Source: JABDGM01 sp963738665 (GTDB taxonomy: Bacteria > Planctomycetota > Planctomycetia > Pirellulales > Lacipirellulaceae). From it: DNA of 64,000 bases. Under the pieces are notes generated by a model. That model made no database searches. It saw only the letters and a list, made by a program, of their open reading frames with translations, and had not been told where the DNA came from. Made by a program: the position numbers and the translations under genes. Positions 8,841 to 19,582 of this stretch are shown piece after piece; the stretch's first letter is position 1; every line of letters starts with the position of its first letter. The stretch lies in the NCBI GenBank assembly GCA_963738665.1, contig CAVTXL010000013.1, forward strand, positions 62,001 through 126,000, in the 5' to 3' direction.

Positions 8841-11800
8841 TTATTCCGGTCTTCGGTGATATTCGTTGGCGGCGCCGGGCGTTGGAGCGCTGCCGGCGAC
8901 CGTCGCGCCGCCTTCATGGGCCTTGGTCAAGGCCGCCCTGAGAGTGATCCCGCTGCCGGCGACCTCGGCACCCTCGGCGTGCGCCATCTTGAGTGGCGCG
9001 GTGATGGTGATTGAGCCGCCGCCTCCGCCACGGCCCCCGCGACCGCCGCCCCTGCGTCCCCCACGCCCACCCGTAATCGAGGCAACTACTGCCGTCTCGC
9101 GGTTAGCGTCGCTGCCTATGGTGATGCTCTCGCCGTTTCGAAAACCGGCCGCGCTAGCGACTGGAATGACGGTCGCGCCGACCTCAGTGGCAGTGCCTAC
9201 CGTGCTGCCGCCCGCGGTACCCACCGTCGCGATCACGGCCGACTCTTGGTTTTCGCCGGTATCAATCATCAGCTTCTGGCCGGCGTGAAAGTCGACGCCC
9301 GCGACTTTGATATTCGTCGCGCCGGCGGCTGAATCACTGGCGAGGAAGGTGCCTGTCTGCAAGAGGAAATCGCGGCAGTTGCTGTCAGTGTCCGCACCGT
9401 CGGGGAAGCGGCCCGCGCTCCGACTGGCCTGGGCTGCGGGCGGGCCTCCTCGACGACCGCCGCCCCGGCCGCCGCCGCCGGGCGACGCAACGCTGCAGCC
9501 ATTTCCTGGTGAAGCGCCTTGATACCCCTCGGCAGCCCAAGGGTCGACGAGGCCGCCGTAGTTGAGGCTGTCGGCGACGTTGCCGGCCCCATCACGCAGG
9601 ACCATGTTGCCGGTGGGCGTCAGGGCGGGACCGCCGAACCATTGGTTCGGGGCCGGCGAGCCCTGGTAGCCGGACGTCTTGACCGAAACGTCGCGCACGG
9701 CTGAATCAATCGGATGATCGCCGGCCAACGGACTATCGAGCTTAATACCAGTGCCGAGCGGCAGGATCGGCTCGTTGCTCGAATGGGCAAAAGCCGTGGC
9801 GGGCTGGTAGGTAACGCCTGTTCCTCTCACGCTGATGGGAATATTGGCCGCGTGATCGAACTTGAGCGGAGCTTCGAGTTCGAGTTGAGCGCCGCCACCG
9901 CCGCCACGACCGCCGCGACCACCTCGGCCACCCCCGCCCGCCACTGCACCAACACTTTTGACCGTGATGGTTTCGATTCCATGACCAACGCTGTCGATAT
10001 CCAATCTGATCGTGTCGCCCGCGGAAATATTGGCCGCATTTCGGACGCGAATCGAGGTGTCACCGGCTTTTGCGTTCGCCGCGAGAGCCGTTTGGGTGCC
10101 GGGTTTGCCGACTTCCGTCACGGTGACCACTTCATATTGCTCTGTGTCTTTCGAGACAGCCGGGCCGCTGGTGCCATGGCCGAGGCCGATTTTCTGGCCA
10201 ACCTCGACGGCAAAGCCACCGCCGCCGCCCCGGCCGAAACCACCGCCCCCGCCGCCGGTGTAAGGCACGTTCGTTGAGCCGGCGGGGATGGTGATCACCG
10301 GTCCTTCGGGGAGGGGCTGCCACAGCGTTGTGCTGGGGCCGGCCGCCGCGCCGTTTTCGGCGATAGTGGCGATCTTATGCGTCTCCTTGGCGGCGCCGGT
10401 GTTGATTTCAATCGTATCGCCGACCTTCATGTCCGCCGTGCTTCTGACGTAAATGGTGGCATCACCCTTGTGCGCGGGGACGGCCAAGCCCGAATCGGAT
10501 TGCCCCAGTAGGTAAAAGCCGTGCCCTGCGAGCTTCGTGCCGGCCGGGACCTTGATCGATGAAAAGATGGCCTGCTGGGTCGGATGCTGGGTTAGCGTCC
10601 AATTCGAGATGTCGACCTCGCTGGCGCCGGCGTTGTACAGCTCGATGAACGAGTCGGTCGCGCCGACTGCGAATTCGTTGATCTTGATCGGGCTGCCGTT
10701 GCGCACTTTCTCGGCCATGGTCGCTACTTGCGTCTGGCCGTTTGCGGTCCAGGAAGCCTTGCCGAGCAGGTCGCCGTTGAAGGCGGCCGGCCCGGAGGTC
10801 ACTTTGAAGGTCGCGTGCACCGAAGCGCCCGGTGCGACCGGGTCAGTAAGTTTTTTCGTGGCTTCATTGCCGCCGGAAGCGACTGAGGACCAGCCGGACG
10901 GAACAGTAACGCTCAGCTCGAGGCCGGTCACCGGCGCCCCGGTCGTGTTCGTGAACGTGACCGTGGTATCCTGCGAGGAACCCGGCGCAAAAGTTTGCAG
11001 TCCCGGCGGAGCGGCCGTCGCGGCTGCCGGCGCGATACTAACGCGCTGCACGTCGTACTTGGCAGCCACGATGTTGGCGTGCAGTTTCTTGTTGGTTTCT
11101 GCCGTCGGGAAGGTGTTGGCGGCAGTCATTGCGCCTTCGTAGAAGGTGCCCTGCGAGCCGTTGCTATTGTCGCCGCCGTTGCCGAGCAAGATGGCGCCTT
11201 GCTTGCGCATCGGGTCGTAGCTGCTATTGGGATTCTGAACGCGGGTGCCGTCGAACATGACTTGCATATCGCCCTTTTGGGCGTCGCCCCCCATCGTGCG
11301 CCAGTGGTGGGGCTCGCCGTCGGCGGTGGCTGCCACGAAGTGCCAGGTGATGATCGGCAGGTCGGCGCAGAGCTTGTTGTTGGGCGAATCGGTGACGCAA
11401 CCCACCAGGTTGTTTTCCTGGTCGGTCATGATCCAGGGACCGGGCGGCGAGCCGTGATACCAGGGAGTGGCGTTGCCGAAGTAGGTGGTTTCCATCGTGC
11501 CGTCGCCGTCGTCACGGCTGTCGGTCTCGGCATTGCCGTAATCGTAGCAGCAGCCGCCGTTGTAATGATGGCCGCTGACAACCCAGTATTGCCCTTCGGC
11601 CTGATCGTCGACGGCCGTGCCCTTGGCGTCGTTGTGGCGGAGGCCCATGCCGGGCTCGATGAACACGCCATAGGCCTTGTGGCCCATGACAGTGATGGGC
11701 GCCATGTCGGCGACGGGGAGATTGTTGAACCCGCCCAGGGCCGGGCCGCTGAAGCCGCCGCGCGGCGCCTGGGTGAGGTGATTGCCCTTACCCGATTGAT

Positions 11801-12158
11801 CGTAGAGCGTGGTGATCCAGCAGGTCGTGTTGGCACAAAAGACGTCTTGCGCGGCCGCGTCGGCGAATCCGCCCGCGTCCGTTGCCGTGGCCTGGACAAC
11901 GCCGACGTCTAACGTTTTGCCGTCGGATTGGCGGAGGACCTGGTAGAGGGGGCCGTTGTACGACGCATAGAGTGCGCGGGTGCTGCTATGTGCGGCCGTA
12001 CAGGGAGCGCCGTTTGCTGCATAGACGTCACATGGCCCTTCCGGCCTGGAGAGGGCGCCACTGCGAGCGATGCCGGCCTGTTGAGCCATCATCAGCGCGG
12101 CAGGTGGCAGCGCGAGTGCCAGCCCGAGCAACATTAAAAGTCCAAGTCGTGTCTTCAT
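8841..12158 (-). CDS. GH54-like alpha-L-arabinofuranosidase with lamin-tail and repeat modules, copy 2 (intact)
   Basis: 1105 residues. A signal peptide (1-26) is followed by the GH54 catalytic domain (about 41-370), with Cys-rich 'GPCDVYAANGAPC', Glu248 in 'IMTDQENN' as probable nucleophile and Asp330 in 'GNGGDNSNGSQGTFYEG' as probable acid/base. Next come a NEW3-like domain (about 375-480), a lamin-tail domain (about 488-565), then beta modules of the type 'GDTIEINTGAAKETHKIATI' repeated to the C-terminus. Four Gly/Arg-rich tracts interrupt these modules. The enzyme should remove arabinofuranosyl branches from arabinoxylan outside the cell. It is a tandem paralogue of the neighbouring gene, 225 bases away. 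Confidence 0.9.
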   Translation of the reverse strand: MKTRLGLLMLLGLALALPPAALMMAQQAGIARSGALSRPEGPCDVYAANGAPCTAAHSSTRALYASYNGPLYQVLRQSDGKTLDVGVVQATATDAGGFADAAAQDVFCANTTCWITTLYDQSGKGNHLTQAPRGGFSGPALGGFNNLPVADMAPITVMGHKAYGVFIEPGMGLRHNDAKGTAVDDQAEGQYWVVSGHHYNGGCCYDYGNAETDSRDDGDGTMETTYFGNATPWYHGSPPGPWIMTDQENNLVGCVTDSPNNKLCADLPIITWHFVAATADGEPHHWRTMGGDAQKGDMQVMFDGTRVQNPNSSYDPMRKQGAILLGNGGDNSNGSQGTFYEGAMTAANTFPTAETNKKLHANIVAAKYDVQRVSIAPAAATAAPPGLQTFAPGSSQDTTVTFTNTTGAPVTGLELSVTVPSGWSSVASGGNEATKKLTDPVAPGASVHATFKVTSGPAAFNGDLLGKASWTANGQTQVATMAEKVRNGSPIKINEFAVGATDSFIELYNAGASEVDISNWTLTQHPTQQAIFSSIKVPAGTKLAGHGFYLLGQSDSGLAVPAHKGDATIYVRSTADMKVGDTIEINTGAAKETHKIATIAENGAAAGPSTTLWQPLPEGPVITIPAGSTNVPYTGGGGGGFGRGGGGGFAVEVGQKIGLGHGTSGPAVSKDTEQYEVVTVTEVGKPGTQTALAANAKAGDTSIRVRNAANISAGDTIRLDIDSVGHGIETITVKSVGAVAGGGGRGGRGGRGGGGGAQLELEAPLKFDHAANIPISVRGTGVTYQPATAFAHSSNEPILPLGTGIKLDSPLAGDHPIDSAVRDVSVKTSGYQGSPAPNQWFGGPALTPTGNMVLRDGAGNVADSLNYGGLVDPWAAEGYQGASPGNGCSVASPGGGGRGGGRRGGPPAAQASRSAGRFPDGADTDSNCRDFLLQTGTFLASDSAAGATNIKVAGVDFHAGQKLMIDTGENQESAVIATVGTAGGSTVGTATEVGATVIPVASAAGFRNGESITIGSDANRETAVVASITGGRGGRRGGGRGGRGGGGGSITITAPLKMAHAEGAEVAGSGITLRAALTKAHEGGATVAGSAPTPGAANEYHRRPE

Positions 12159-12806
12159 AGTAATTCAACTCGCTAAACCGAACATTCTCAGCCGACTTTC
12201 CGCCCGTGACCGCCACGGAAAACCAAGGAAGCAGTATAACCAGGCGCCGCTCAGAACGGAAATGGATTCTGGGCGGGTGAGGCGGTGCGATGGGCAATGC
12301 AATTCGTCCGACATGAGAGGACGACAGGTACGCAGCCGACCCGCACCCCCGGCGTCCGGCGCCGGACCGGTCGATGGAGTTCGCTGTCCCAGCGGGACGA
12401 GCTCAGCCGAGTCGGGACGGCAAGTCCAGAGCGGCCCCATTATTCACGGCGATAATTGACGAAGGGCCGAGCGGTTGAGATAATCCGGCTTCCACAGCGC
12501 TTTCAACTTTCGGTTATCTTGCGCGCCTGGTGAGGCAGGCGACGGAGCGAGAAGCGCAATTCTAGCGGGAAATCGCGCGGCTGGCAGTGTGGATCGTCCG
12601 CACATCGGCGGCCCAGATTCTCTGCTTGGGCGGCGGTGTCAAGGCGTTGTCCGCGCTGAGGGGACGCAGTGCTATTTGCCGGATCTCGACCACTTGAAGA
12701 CGCCTGAGGCCCGGTCGGGGCTCGCGGCGGTAGGCCAGCCGAGCCAGAGGTCCGGTCGATTGGACGCCTTAATTCAAACCAACCGTTGAATCGAGTGGAT
12801 GCTGCG
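12159..12806. other. Divergent intergenic region between GH54 copy 2 and the sugar symporter
   Basis: About 650 bases without a convincing gene, separating the minus-strand GH54 pair from the plus-strand hemicellulose genes, so it should hold both promoters. A perfect 12-base palindrome TCCGGCGCCGGA lies at 12355-12366. No regulator gene or clear sigma-70 promoter was identified. Confidence 0.4.
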
Positions 12807-14354
12807 ATGGGGAACGCAAAACAAAAACTGTCCGCATTCGAAAAGGTCGGTTACAGCCTGGGCGACGGCGCGGCGAACTTCGTCTTCATGACGATGGTGC
12901 TGTTCCAGGCCAATTTCTACACCGACGTGATGGGCATCGCGACGACGATGGCCGGTTGGCTGCTCCTGGTGCCGCGGGTATGGGACGCCTTTTTCGACCC
13001 GTTCATGGGCATTGTGGCCGACCGCACGCGGACCCGCTGGGGGCGGTATCGCCCATGGATTCTGGCCACGGCCGTACCGTGGGGCATCGTCATGTACCTG
13101 GCGTATCGGACCCCGCAGGGTTTGAGCCCGGGCACCGTGATCGCCTACGCCCTGATAACGAACATGTTGCTAATGACGCTGTACTCGGCCAACAACATGC
13201 CGTACGCGGCGCTAAGCGGCGTGATGACGGGTGATCCGAATGAGCGGACGAGCCTGAATGCGTATCGGTTTGTGGCCGTGAACATCGCGCAACTGATTGT
13301 GACCGGCTTCACGCTTCCCTTGGTGGCGAAGTTTGCAGCCGAATATGGCACGGGTGCGACGGCCCGGGCGACTGGCTGGCAGATGACGATGGGGCTGTGG
13401 GCGATCGTCTGCGTCGTGTGCTTTTTGATTACCTTTGCGACGACGCGGGAGCGAATTGTGCCCGATGAGAGGCACCGGTCGAGCCCTGGGCAGGCATTTC
13501 GCGATCTGTTTAAGAACGGTCCCTGGAAGGTAATGTTTGCTATGACGCTTGTGCACTTCGCGATTCTCTCGTTTCGCGGGCGAGCGTTTTATGACTATTA
13601 CCACAATTACGCGGACCCGGCGGAAATGTATAAGTGGTTGGGCGGCCTGGGCCTGACGGCGCCGCCGGCCGGGGCCGCAGGCGGCGCCGGATCGCACGGC
13701 TTGCTCGAATTCCTCGGCTGGATCGCTCATGCCGATCCGCAAAACGAAGTTTACGGCAACATCGCCGACGTGACGCAGAGCATCATCGGCGTGCTCGAGA
13801 AGATCGTGTTTATCGGAATGATTCTGTTATCGCCGATGCTGACGGCGCGATTCGGCAAGAAAGCAGTCGCCCTCGTCGGTTTCGCTACGATGACGGTCAC
13901 TTCCGGGCTGTGGTACTTCGTCGGGCCGCAGCAGATTTGGAGCATGGTGGGGCTGACCGTATTGGGCGGCATCTGCTACGGGCCGACGATTCCGGTGTTG
14001 TGGTCGATGTTCGCCGACGTGGCCGACTACTCGGAGTGGAAGACGGGCCGCAGCGCGATGAGCATCGTCTTCGCCACGATTTGCTTTGCCCTGAAAACCG
14101 GCTTGGGCTTGGGGTCGTTTCTGGTGCTGCAACTGCTCGACGGTTATGGATACGTGGCGGGTCAGCCTCAATCGGCCGATTCGCTGGAAGGAATTCACCA
14201 GTTGGCGAGCACTTATCCCACGGCCATGTTCGCAATCTGCACCCTGCTGCTGGCCGTCTACGGCATCAATAAGCAACGGACACTGGAAATTGCCGGCGAC
14301 TTGGCCGTGCGACGAAGTGAGGCGGGCGAGACCAGCCCGGACGGCGCCGCCTGA
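12807..14354 (+). CDS. GPH-family (glycoside-pentoside-hexuronide) cation symporter
   Basis: About 515 residues with 12 hydrophobic segments. 'SLGDGAANFVFMTM' at the N-terminus and the cytoplasmic loop 'DAFFDPFMGIVADRTRTRWG' are the GPH/MelB-XynP family hallmarks (Asp in helix II and the RTRxGRxRP loop). A later motif 'DVADYSEWKTGRSAMS' is also typical. A start at 12807 ('MGNAKQKLSAFEKVGYSLGD') fits the family better than the upstream in-frame ATG at 12786. A hydrophilic insertion of about 60 residues sits between helices 6 and 7. Being first in the plus-strand cluster, it probably imports pentosides or short xylo-oligosaccharides released outside. Confidence 0.9.
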   Translation: MGNAKQKLSAFEKVGYSLGDGAANFVFMTMVLFQANFYTDVMGIATTMAGWLLLVPRVWDAFFDPFMGIVADRTRTRWGRYRPWILATAVPWGIVMYLAYRTPQGLSPGTVIAYALITNMLLMTLYSANNMPYAALSGVMTGDPNERTSLNAYRFVAVNIAQLIVTGFTLPLVAKFAAEYGTGATARATGWQMTMGLWAIVCVVCFLITFATTRERIVPDERHRSSPGQAFRDLFKNGPWKVMFAMTLVHFAILSFRGRAFYDYYHNYADPAEMYKWLGGLGLTAPPAGAAGGAGSHGLLEFLGWIAHADPQNEVYGNIADVTQSIIGVLEKIVFIGMILLSPMLTARFGKKAVALVGFATMTVTSGLWYFVGPQQIWSMVGLTVLGGICYGPTIPVLWSMFADVADYSEWKTGRSAMSIVFATICFALKTGLGLGSFLVLQLLDGYGYVAGQPQSADSLEGIHQLASTYPTAMFAICTLLLAVYGINKQRTLEIAGDLAVRRSEAGETSPDGAA

Positions 14355-14409
14355 ACGGACAATCGCGGGAATGAACCACCCTCTTAAACATCCTTGAAGG
14401 CGCTGCCCA

Positions 14410-16699
14410 ATGAGTGAGTCGCTGGCGAATGCACCGTATCACAACCCGGGGTTGGCCGTGGCCGACCGTGTTGCCGATCTGTTGTCGCGGATGACGCTCG
14501 CCGAGAAGGCGGCCCAGATGACGTGCGTCTGGCAGCAAAAGGCCGAGCTGCTGCTGGACGGGGCGGGCCGCTTCGATGTTGTTAAGGCGCGGGCCAATTT
14601 CGGCCACGGCAATGGGCTGGGCCAGGTGGGCCGGCCGAGCGACGCGACGGGCGGGCTCAACGCTCGTGACACGGCTGAGCTTACCAACGCGATTCAGCGA
14701 TTCTTTGTGTCGGAAAGCCGACTGGGAATTCCCGTGTTTTTTCACGAGGAATGCCTGCACGGCCAGGCGGCGGTCGATTCGACCAGTTTTTGCCAACCGA
14801 TCGGGTTGGGGGCGACGTTCGACCCGGACCTGGTCGAGCGGCTGTTCACGATGACGGCGCTGGAAGCCCGCGTTCGCGGTACCCATCAGGCGCTGACGCC
14901 GGTGGTCGACGTGGCGCGCGACCCGCGGTGGGGGCGTGTCGAGGAAACGTACGGCGAGGATCCATATCTTGTCGCTCAATTAGGAGTGGCCGCGGTGCGC
15001 GGCTTTCAGGGCGACGCGACGTTTCGCGACAAGTCGCGCGTCATCGCCACGTTGAAGCACTTTGCGGCCCACGGGCAGCCCGAATCGGGCAACAACTGCG
15101 CCCCGGTGAACGTGTCGGAGCGACTCTTGCGAGAGACGTTTTTGTCGACGTTTAAGGCGGCGATCGAACGGGGCGGGGCGCGCAGCGTGATGGCTTCGTA
15201 CAACGAAATCGACGGCGTGCCCTCGCACGCCAGTCGCTGGCTGCTGCGCGAGATTTTGCGGCGCGATTGGGGCTTCACCGGGACGGTCGTGTCCGACTAC
15301 TACGCGATACGTGAGATGGCCGACCGGCCGGGCTTGTTCGGCCACCAGGTCGCCCGCGACGCTCGCGAAGCCGCCAAGCTGGCCGTGCGGGCCGGCGTCA
15401 ACATCGAGCTGCCCGAGCCCGATTGCTACCGGAACCTGATTGAGCTAGTGCAAGACGGCACGCTGGCCGAGCGCGAGCTGGACGAGCTGGTCGCGCCGCT
15501 CTTGGCGCAAAAATTTCAACTCGGCTTGTTTGACGATCCGTACACGGACCCGGCCGCGGCCGAGCGGCTGGTTGGCTGCGACGAGCATCGCAAGCTGGCG
15601 CTGGAAGCAGCGCTGAAGACGATGACGCTGCTTAAGAATGACGGCGGCCTGGCGCCGCTCGATGCGAACAAAATCAAAACGATCGCCGTGATCGGTCCCA
15701 ATGCGGATCGCGAGCTGATCGGCGGTTACAGCGGCCGGCCGAAGCATCGTTCCACCGTCTTGGAAGGAATCCGCGCGGGTGCCGCAGGGCGTCGAGGTGC
15801 TCTACCACGAGGGCTGCAAGATCACGATCGGCGGGTCTTGGCAGCAGGACGACGTGACGCCAAACAATCCGGAGGACGACCGCCGCACCATTCCGCAAGC
15901 GGCCGCGCTGGCGGCGCGGGCGGACGTGGTGGTGCTGGCGATCGGCGGCAACGAGCAAACGTCGCGCGAAGGTTGGGCGCTCAATCATCTGGGCGATCGC
16001 ACCAGCCTCAACATGGTCGGGTTGCAGGACGAGCTGGTGGACGCGATTTCCGCGACGGGCAAGCCGATCGTGGCGCTGGTGTTCGGTGGGCGGCCGCTGT
16101 CGATCAACAACCTGGTCAAAAAGGCGAACACAGTTTTTCAGTGCTGGTACTTGGGCCAGGAGAGCGGCCGGGCGATCGCGGCCACGCTATTCGGCGACGC
16201 CAACCCGGGCGGCAAGCTGCCCATCACGATTCCGCGGTCGGCCGGCCACCTGCCGGCATTTTACAATCACAAGCCGTCGGCCCGCCGCGGGTATTTGTTT
16301 GACGACGTGCGACCGTTGTTCCCCTTCGGTTTTGGCTTGAGTTACACGCAGTTCCGATTCGGTCCGCCTCGGCTGGAGCGAGCGACGATCCGCTGCGACG
16401 AATCGACCCGCGTGCTGGTCGACGTCGCGAACGCCGGCGACCGCCCGGGCGACGAAGTAGTGCAGCTTTACATTCGCGACCTGGTAAGTTCCGCCACCCG
16501 GCCCGTAAAAGAGCTGAAAGGCTTCCAGCGCATTACGCTCGCGCCGGGCGAAACTAAGACCGTAGCGCTCGACATCACGCCCGACCGGCTGGCATTTTGG
16601 AATATCGATATGAAATTCGTCGTCGAGCCGGGCGAGTTTGCGATCATGGTGGGGCCGAATTCGCTGGAGACGCAGTCGATCGAACTGGTAGTGACTTGA
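14410..16699 (+). CDS. GH3 beta-xylosidase/beta-glucosidase (one frameshift)
   Basis: GH3 architecture: TIM-barrel domain with nucleophile Asp296 in 'GTVVSDYYAI', the substrate-binding 'KHFAAHGQPESG', an alpha/beta sandwich domain with 'LAIGGNEQTSREGWALNHL', and a C-terminal fibronectin-III-like domain ending at 16699. No signal peptide is visible, so it is probably cytoplasmic and would act on oligosaccharides brought in by the adjacent symporter. One base is missing near 15778: the frame 'LEGIRAG' should run on into 'VPQGVEVLYHEGCKI', which is read in the next frame. Beta-xylosidase is the likeliest activity given the neighbours, but the family cannot be split by eye. Confidence 0.9.
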
Positions 16700-16768
16700 T
16701 TTGGCACGTCGCATTACTCAGTTCGCTGGGACCGCATTGAACAAATCATCCTCGCAACGGAGAGGGCC

Positions 16769-18400
16769 ATGCACCGGAAACAGTTGTTCGCCGCAGCCGT
16801 ATTGGTTTCCGCCTGCACTATGCTTGCCACGGGGTCTCCGCCCCAAGCGCCGACAATCGGCCAGTCGCTGCGATATTGCAACCCGTTGCCGCTGGTGGCG
16901 TCGTCGTCGACCGGCGCGCCGCAGGGCGTCAGCCTGGGCGACGTGACGGTGCTGCGCGAGAACGGCAAGTACTACATGTTCTGTTCGGGCGGCGCGGCCT
17001 GGGTATCGAGCGACCTGGTGAATTGGGAGTATCACCGCGTCAACGGCCAGGTGCCGGTGGCGCCGCACGTTGTGAAATTTAACGGCTCGTTTTATATGTC
17101 GGGCAACAGTGCGCCGTTGTATCGGGCCAGCGACCCGCTGGGGCCCTACGAGCTGGTTGGCCAGTGGAAGCAGCAAAACGGCGAGCCGTGGAGCGGCGTG
17201 TCGTCGAATGGCCAGTCGTGGACCGGCGCTTTCGACGTCGACATTTTCGTCGACGACGACAATCGGCCGTATCTGTATTATCCGGGCCGCGGCATTGACG
17301 GCATTTTCGTGGTTCCCCTCGATCCGGCCGATCTGTCGCACTTTGCCGGCGAGCCAAAACGGCTGACTACCTTCGACAAATCGCACGTCTGGGAGCGGTA
17401 CGGCGACTTCAACGAGTACACCGAGGTGAGTTGGATCGAAGGTCCGTTCGTCATCAAGCACAATGGCACGTACTACTTGGAATATAGCGCCTCGGGGACG
17501 CAGTGGGTGACCTATGCGACAGGTGTGTACAAGAGCAAAAGTCCGTTGGGTCCATTTGAGTACGGCGGGGTGAACCCCATCTTGCGGCAAACCGAGGGAA
17601 TCGTCACGGGTCCAGGCCACGGCTGCGCGGTCGAGGGGCCGGACGGCAAATGGTGGCAGTTTTACACGATCGTGCTGCACAATCCGCCGGGCGGTCGGCG
17701 AATTGGCATGGACCCGATCGGCTTTGACGAACACGGAGATTTGTTCGTCCACGGGCCGAGTTCGACGCCGCAATGGGGGCCCCGGGTGGTGGCCGACCCG
17801 GCCCGCGACGGCGATTCCGGCTCGCTGCCGCTGACGGTGAACAAGCTGCGGGCGATGAACGCCCAGAGCGATGCGTCCGGTTCGCGGCCGGGGCACGACG
17901 CGCCGTATGCGACCGACAATTCGAACGGCACCTGGTGGGAGCCGGCCGAGGACGAGGCCCAGCCAGCGCTGACGCTTGACCTGGGCCCAGCGACAAATTT
18001 TGATCGCACGCAGCTATTTACGGTCGATTCCTGCCGCATCCTGTTTCATACTGGTGCCAGGGGCGGTTTCGGCCGCGGACGGGGGGCCGGGGCGCGGGGC
18101 CGCGGCGGACTACGAGGCGCAGCCAGCGGGCCGCCGGCGGCAAGTGGCGATGCGGCTGCCGACAACGCGGCGGGGCCGACGGCGCATCAATTTAGGATCG
18201 AAGTCTCGACCGACGGCGCGCAGTACAAAACGGTGCTCGACAAAACGAAGAATACGGTCTCGAAGTACACCGAATTCGAGGAGCTTCCGCCGACAACCTG
18301 CCGTTACGTTCGCCTGACGCTCACCGGCTGGCCGCGCAATGGCGCGACGCCGCTGGGAATCGTCGAATTCACGGTTTTCGGCAAACCGGTGGAACAGTAG
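16769..18400 (+). CDS. Secreted GH43 glycosidase with C-terminal discoidin-like domain and RGG tract
   Basis: 543 residues. Signal peptide (1-22), five-bladed GH43 propeller with the base Asp58 in 'GVSLGDVTVL', the pKa-modulating Asp in 'GAFDVDIFVDDD' and the acid Glu in 'SWIEGPFVIK'. The C-terminal about 180 residues look like a galactose-binding/F5-8 type C fold ('YATDNSNGTWWEP', 'RYVRLTLTGWP'). That fold is interrupted by a Gly/Arg tract 'GGFGRGRGAGARGRGG' (about 18061-18110). Probable xylosidase or arabinofuranosidase acting on xylan decorations. It follows GH3 after 69 bases and looks co-transcribed. Confidence 0.88.
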   Translation: MHRKQLFAAAVLVSACTMLATGSPPQAPTIGQSLRYCNPLPLVASSSTGAPQGVSLGDVTVLRENGKYYMFCSGGAAWVSSDLVNWEYHRVNGQVPVAPHVVKFNGSFYMSGNSAPLYRASDPLGPYELVGQWKQQNGEPWSGVSSNGQSWTGAFDVDIFVDDDNRPYLYYPGRGIDGIFVVPLDPADLSHFAGEPKRLTTFDKSHVWERYGDFNEYTEVSWIEGPFVIKHNGTYYLEYSASGTQWVTYATGVYKSKSPLGPFEYGGVNPILRQTEGIVTGPGHGCAVEGPDGKWWQFYTIVLHNPPGGRRIGMDPIGFDEHGDLFVHGPSSTPQWGPRVVADPARDGDSGSLPLTVNKLRAMNAQSDASGSRPGHDAPYATDNSNGTWWEPAEDEAQPALTLDLGPATNFDRTQLFTVDSCRILFHTGARGGFGRGRGAGARGRGGLRGAASGPPAASGDAAADNAAGPTAHQFRIEVSTDGAQYKTVLDKTKNTVSKYTEFEELPPTTCRYVRLTLTGWPRNGATPLGIVEFTVFGKPVEQ

Positions 18401-18501
18401 AAACGAACGACTTGATGCGCGTGATCGTACCGCTGACAGCTTGCACGCCACTGGCCACGCAAAGTTGCTCTTATTCGCAAACTTTTGACAACAGGAACCC
18501 A

Positions 18502-19560
18502 ATGATGGATGTCCGACGCTTGATTCAATCCCTGACCGTTGTCCTCTTGTCCTTTCTTCTGCTATACGCGGCGGCTAACGCGGTCGCTCAGACGCAGTCG
18601 GCAGCGCCGGCGGCACTTACCGGACCATTCAAATGGAAATCGAGCGGCGTGCTGGTGAAGCCAGTGTCGGACGATACGCACATGATCGTGTCGGTGAAAG
18701 ACCCGACGATCGTGCGTTACAACGACATGTGGCACATCTACGCGACGACCGCCAACAACCGCGGCAATTGGAGCATCGTGTACTTCGGGTTCAAAGATTG
18801 GAAGGACGCTGCCGACGCCAAGCCATTCTACATCGACAACAATCCGAATCTGCGGGGCTATCACTGTGCGCCGCAGGTGTTCTACTTCAGGCCGCATAAG
18901 AAGTGGTATCTGATCTTCCAATCGCAGCAACCGCAGTTTTCGACGGCGGACGACCTCTCCAAGCCGGAGACCTGGACGAAACCGGAAGACTTTTTTGCTT
19001 CCAAGCCGCAGAGCGCACCGCGGCTGTGGATTGACTACTGGGTCATTTGCGACGACACGCACGCGTACTTGTTCTTCACCGGCGACGACGGGCACATCTA
19101 CCGCAGCCGGACGAAGATCGAGGACTTCCCCAAGGGGATGAGCGATCCGGAAGTTGCCATCCAGGAAACGCGGCAAACGGTGTTCGAGGGGGGCATGACC
19201 TATAAGATCAAGGGCCTGAACAAGTACCTGACCTTGGTGGAGGGACTGGGGCCGACGCGCTACTACCGGGCGTATACGGCCGACAAGCTCGACGATCCGT
19301 GGAAGCCGATGCCCGAGGCGGATACGTACCAGCATCCGTTTGCCGGCATCAACAATGTGACGTTCGAGGACGGGGTGACGCCCTGGACGAAAGACATTAG
19401 CCACGGCGAGCTGATCCGCGACGGATACGATGAAACGCTGACTGTGGATCTGCAGGGCCTCAAGATGCTGTATCAAGGGCGCGACCCGGCCAGCGGCGGG
19501 AATTACAGCCTGTTGCCGTATCAGCTTGGGGTGTTGACGTTGGAAGAGGCAGGGCAGTGA
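18502..19560 (+). CDS. GH62 alpha-L-arabinofuranosidase
   Basis: 352 residues from the chosen ATG at 18502 ('MMDVRRLIQSLTVVLLSFLL', a clean signal peptide). 'GPFKWKSSGVLVKP' and 'SVKDPTIVRYNDMWHIYAT' are typical of GH62, with the Asp as catalytic base. Later 'DYWVICDDTHAYLFFTGDDG' and 'DISHGELIRDGYDE' (catalytic Glu) match the family. GH62 enzymes strip single arabinofuranose residues from arabinoxylan, which complements the two GH54 proteins. A longer in-frame start at 18412 gives a non-signal N-terminus and overlaps the intergenic region, so it was rejected. No frameshift and no RGG tract are seen. Confidence 0.9.
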   Translation: MMDVRRLIQSLTVVLLSFLLLYAAANAVAQTQSAAPAALTGPFKWKSSGVLVKPVSDDTHMIVSVKDPTIVRYNDMWHIYATTANNRGNWSIVYFGFKDWKDAADAKPFYIDNNPNLRGYHCAPQVFYFRPHKKWYLIFQSQQPQFSTADDLSKPETWTKPEDFFASKPQSAPRLWIDYWVICDDTHAYLFFTGDDGHIYRSRTKIEDFPKGMSDPEVAIQETRQTVFEGGMTYKIKGLNKYLTLVEGLGPTRYYRAYTADKLDDPWKPMPEADTYQHPFAGINNVTFEDGVTPWTKDISHGELIRDGYDETLTVDLQGLKMLYQGRDPASGGNYSLLPYQLGVLTLEEAGQ

Positions 19561-19582
19561 CGGGCGCTTCATGGTGACGCTC

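Noticed and set aside
12589..12789. Short open frame (66 codons) before the sugar symporter
   Set aside because: No start context, no family, lies in the divergent intergenic region.
16718..17896. 392-codon open frame antisense to the GH43 gene at 16769-18400
   Set aside because: Arg/His/Val-rich composition typical of the complementary strand of GC-rich coding DNA; no family resemblance, while the plus strand has full GH43 motifs.
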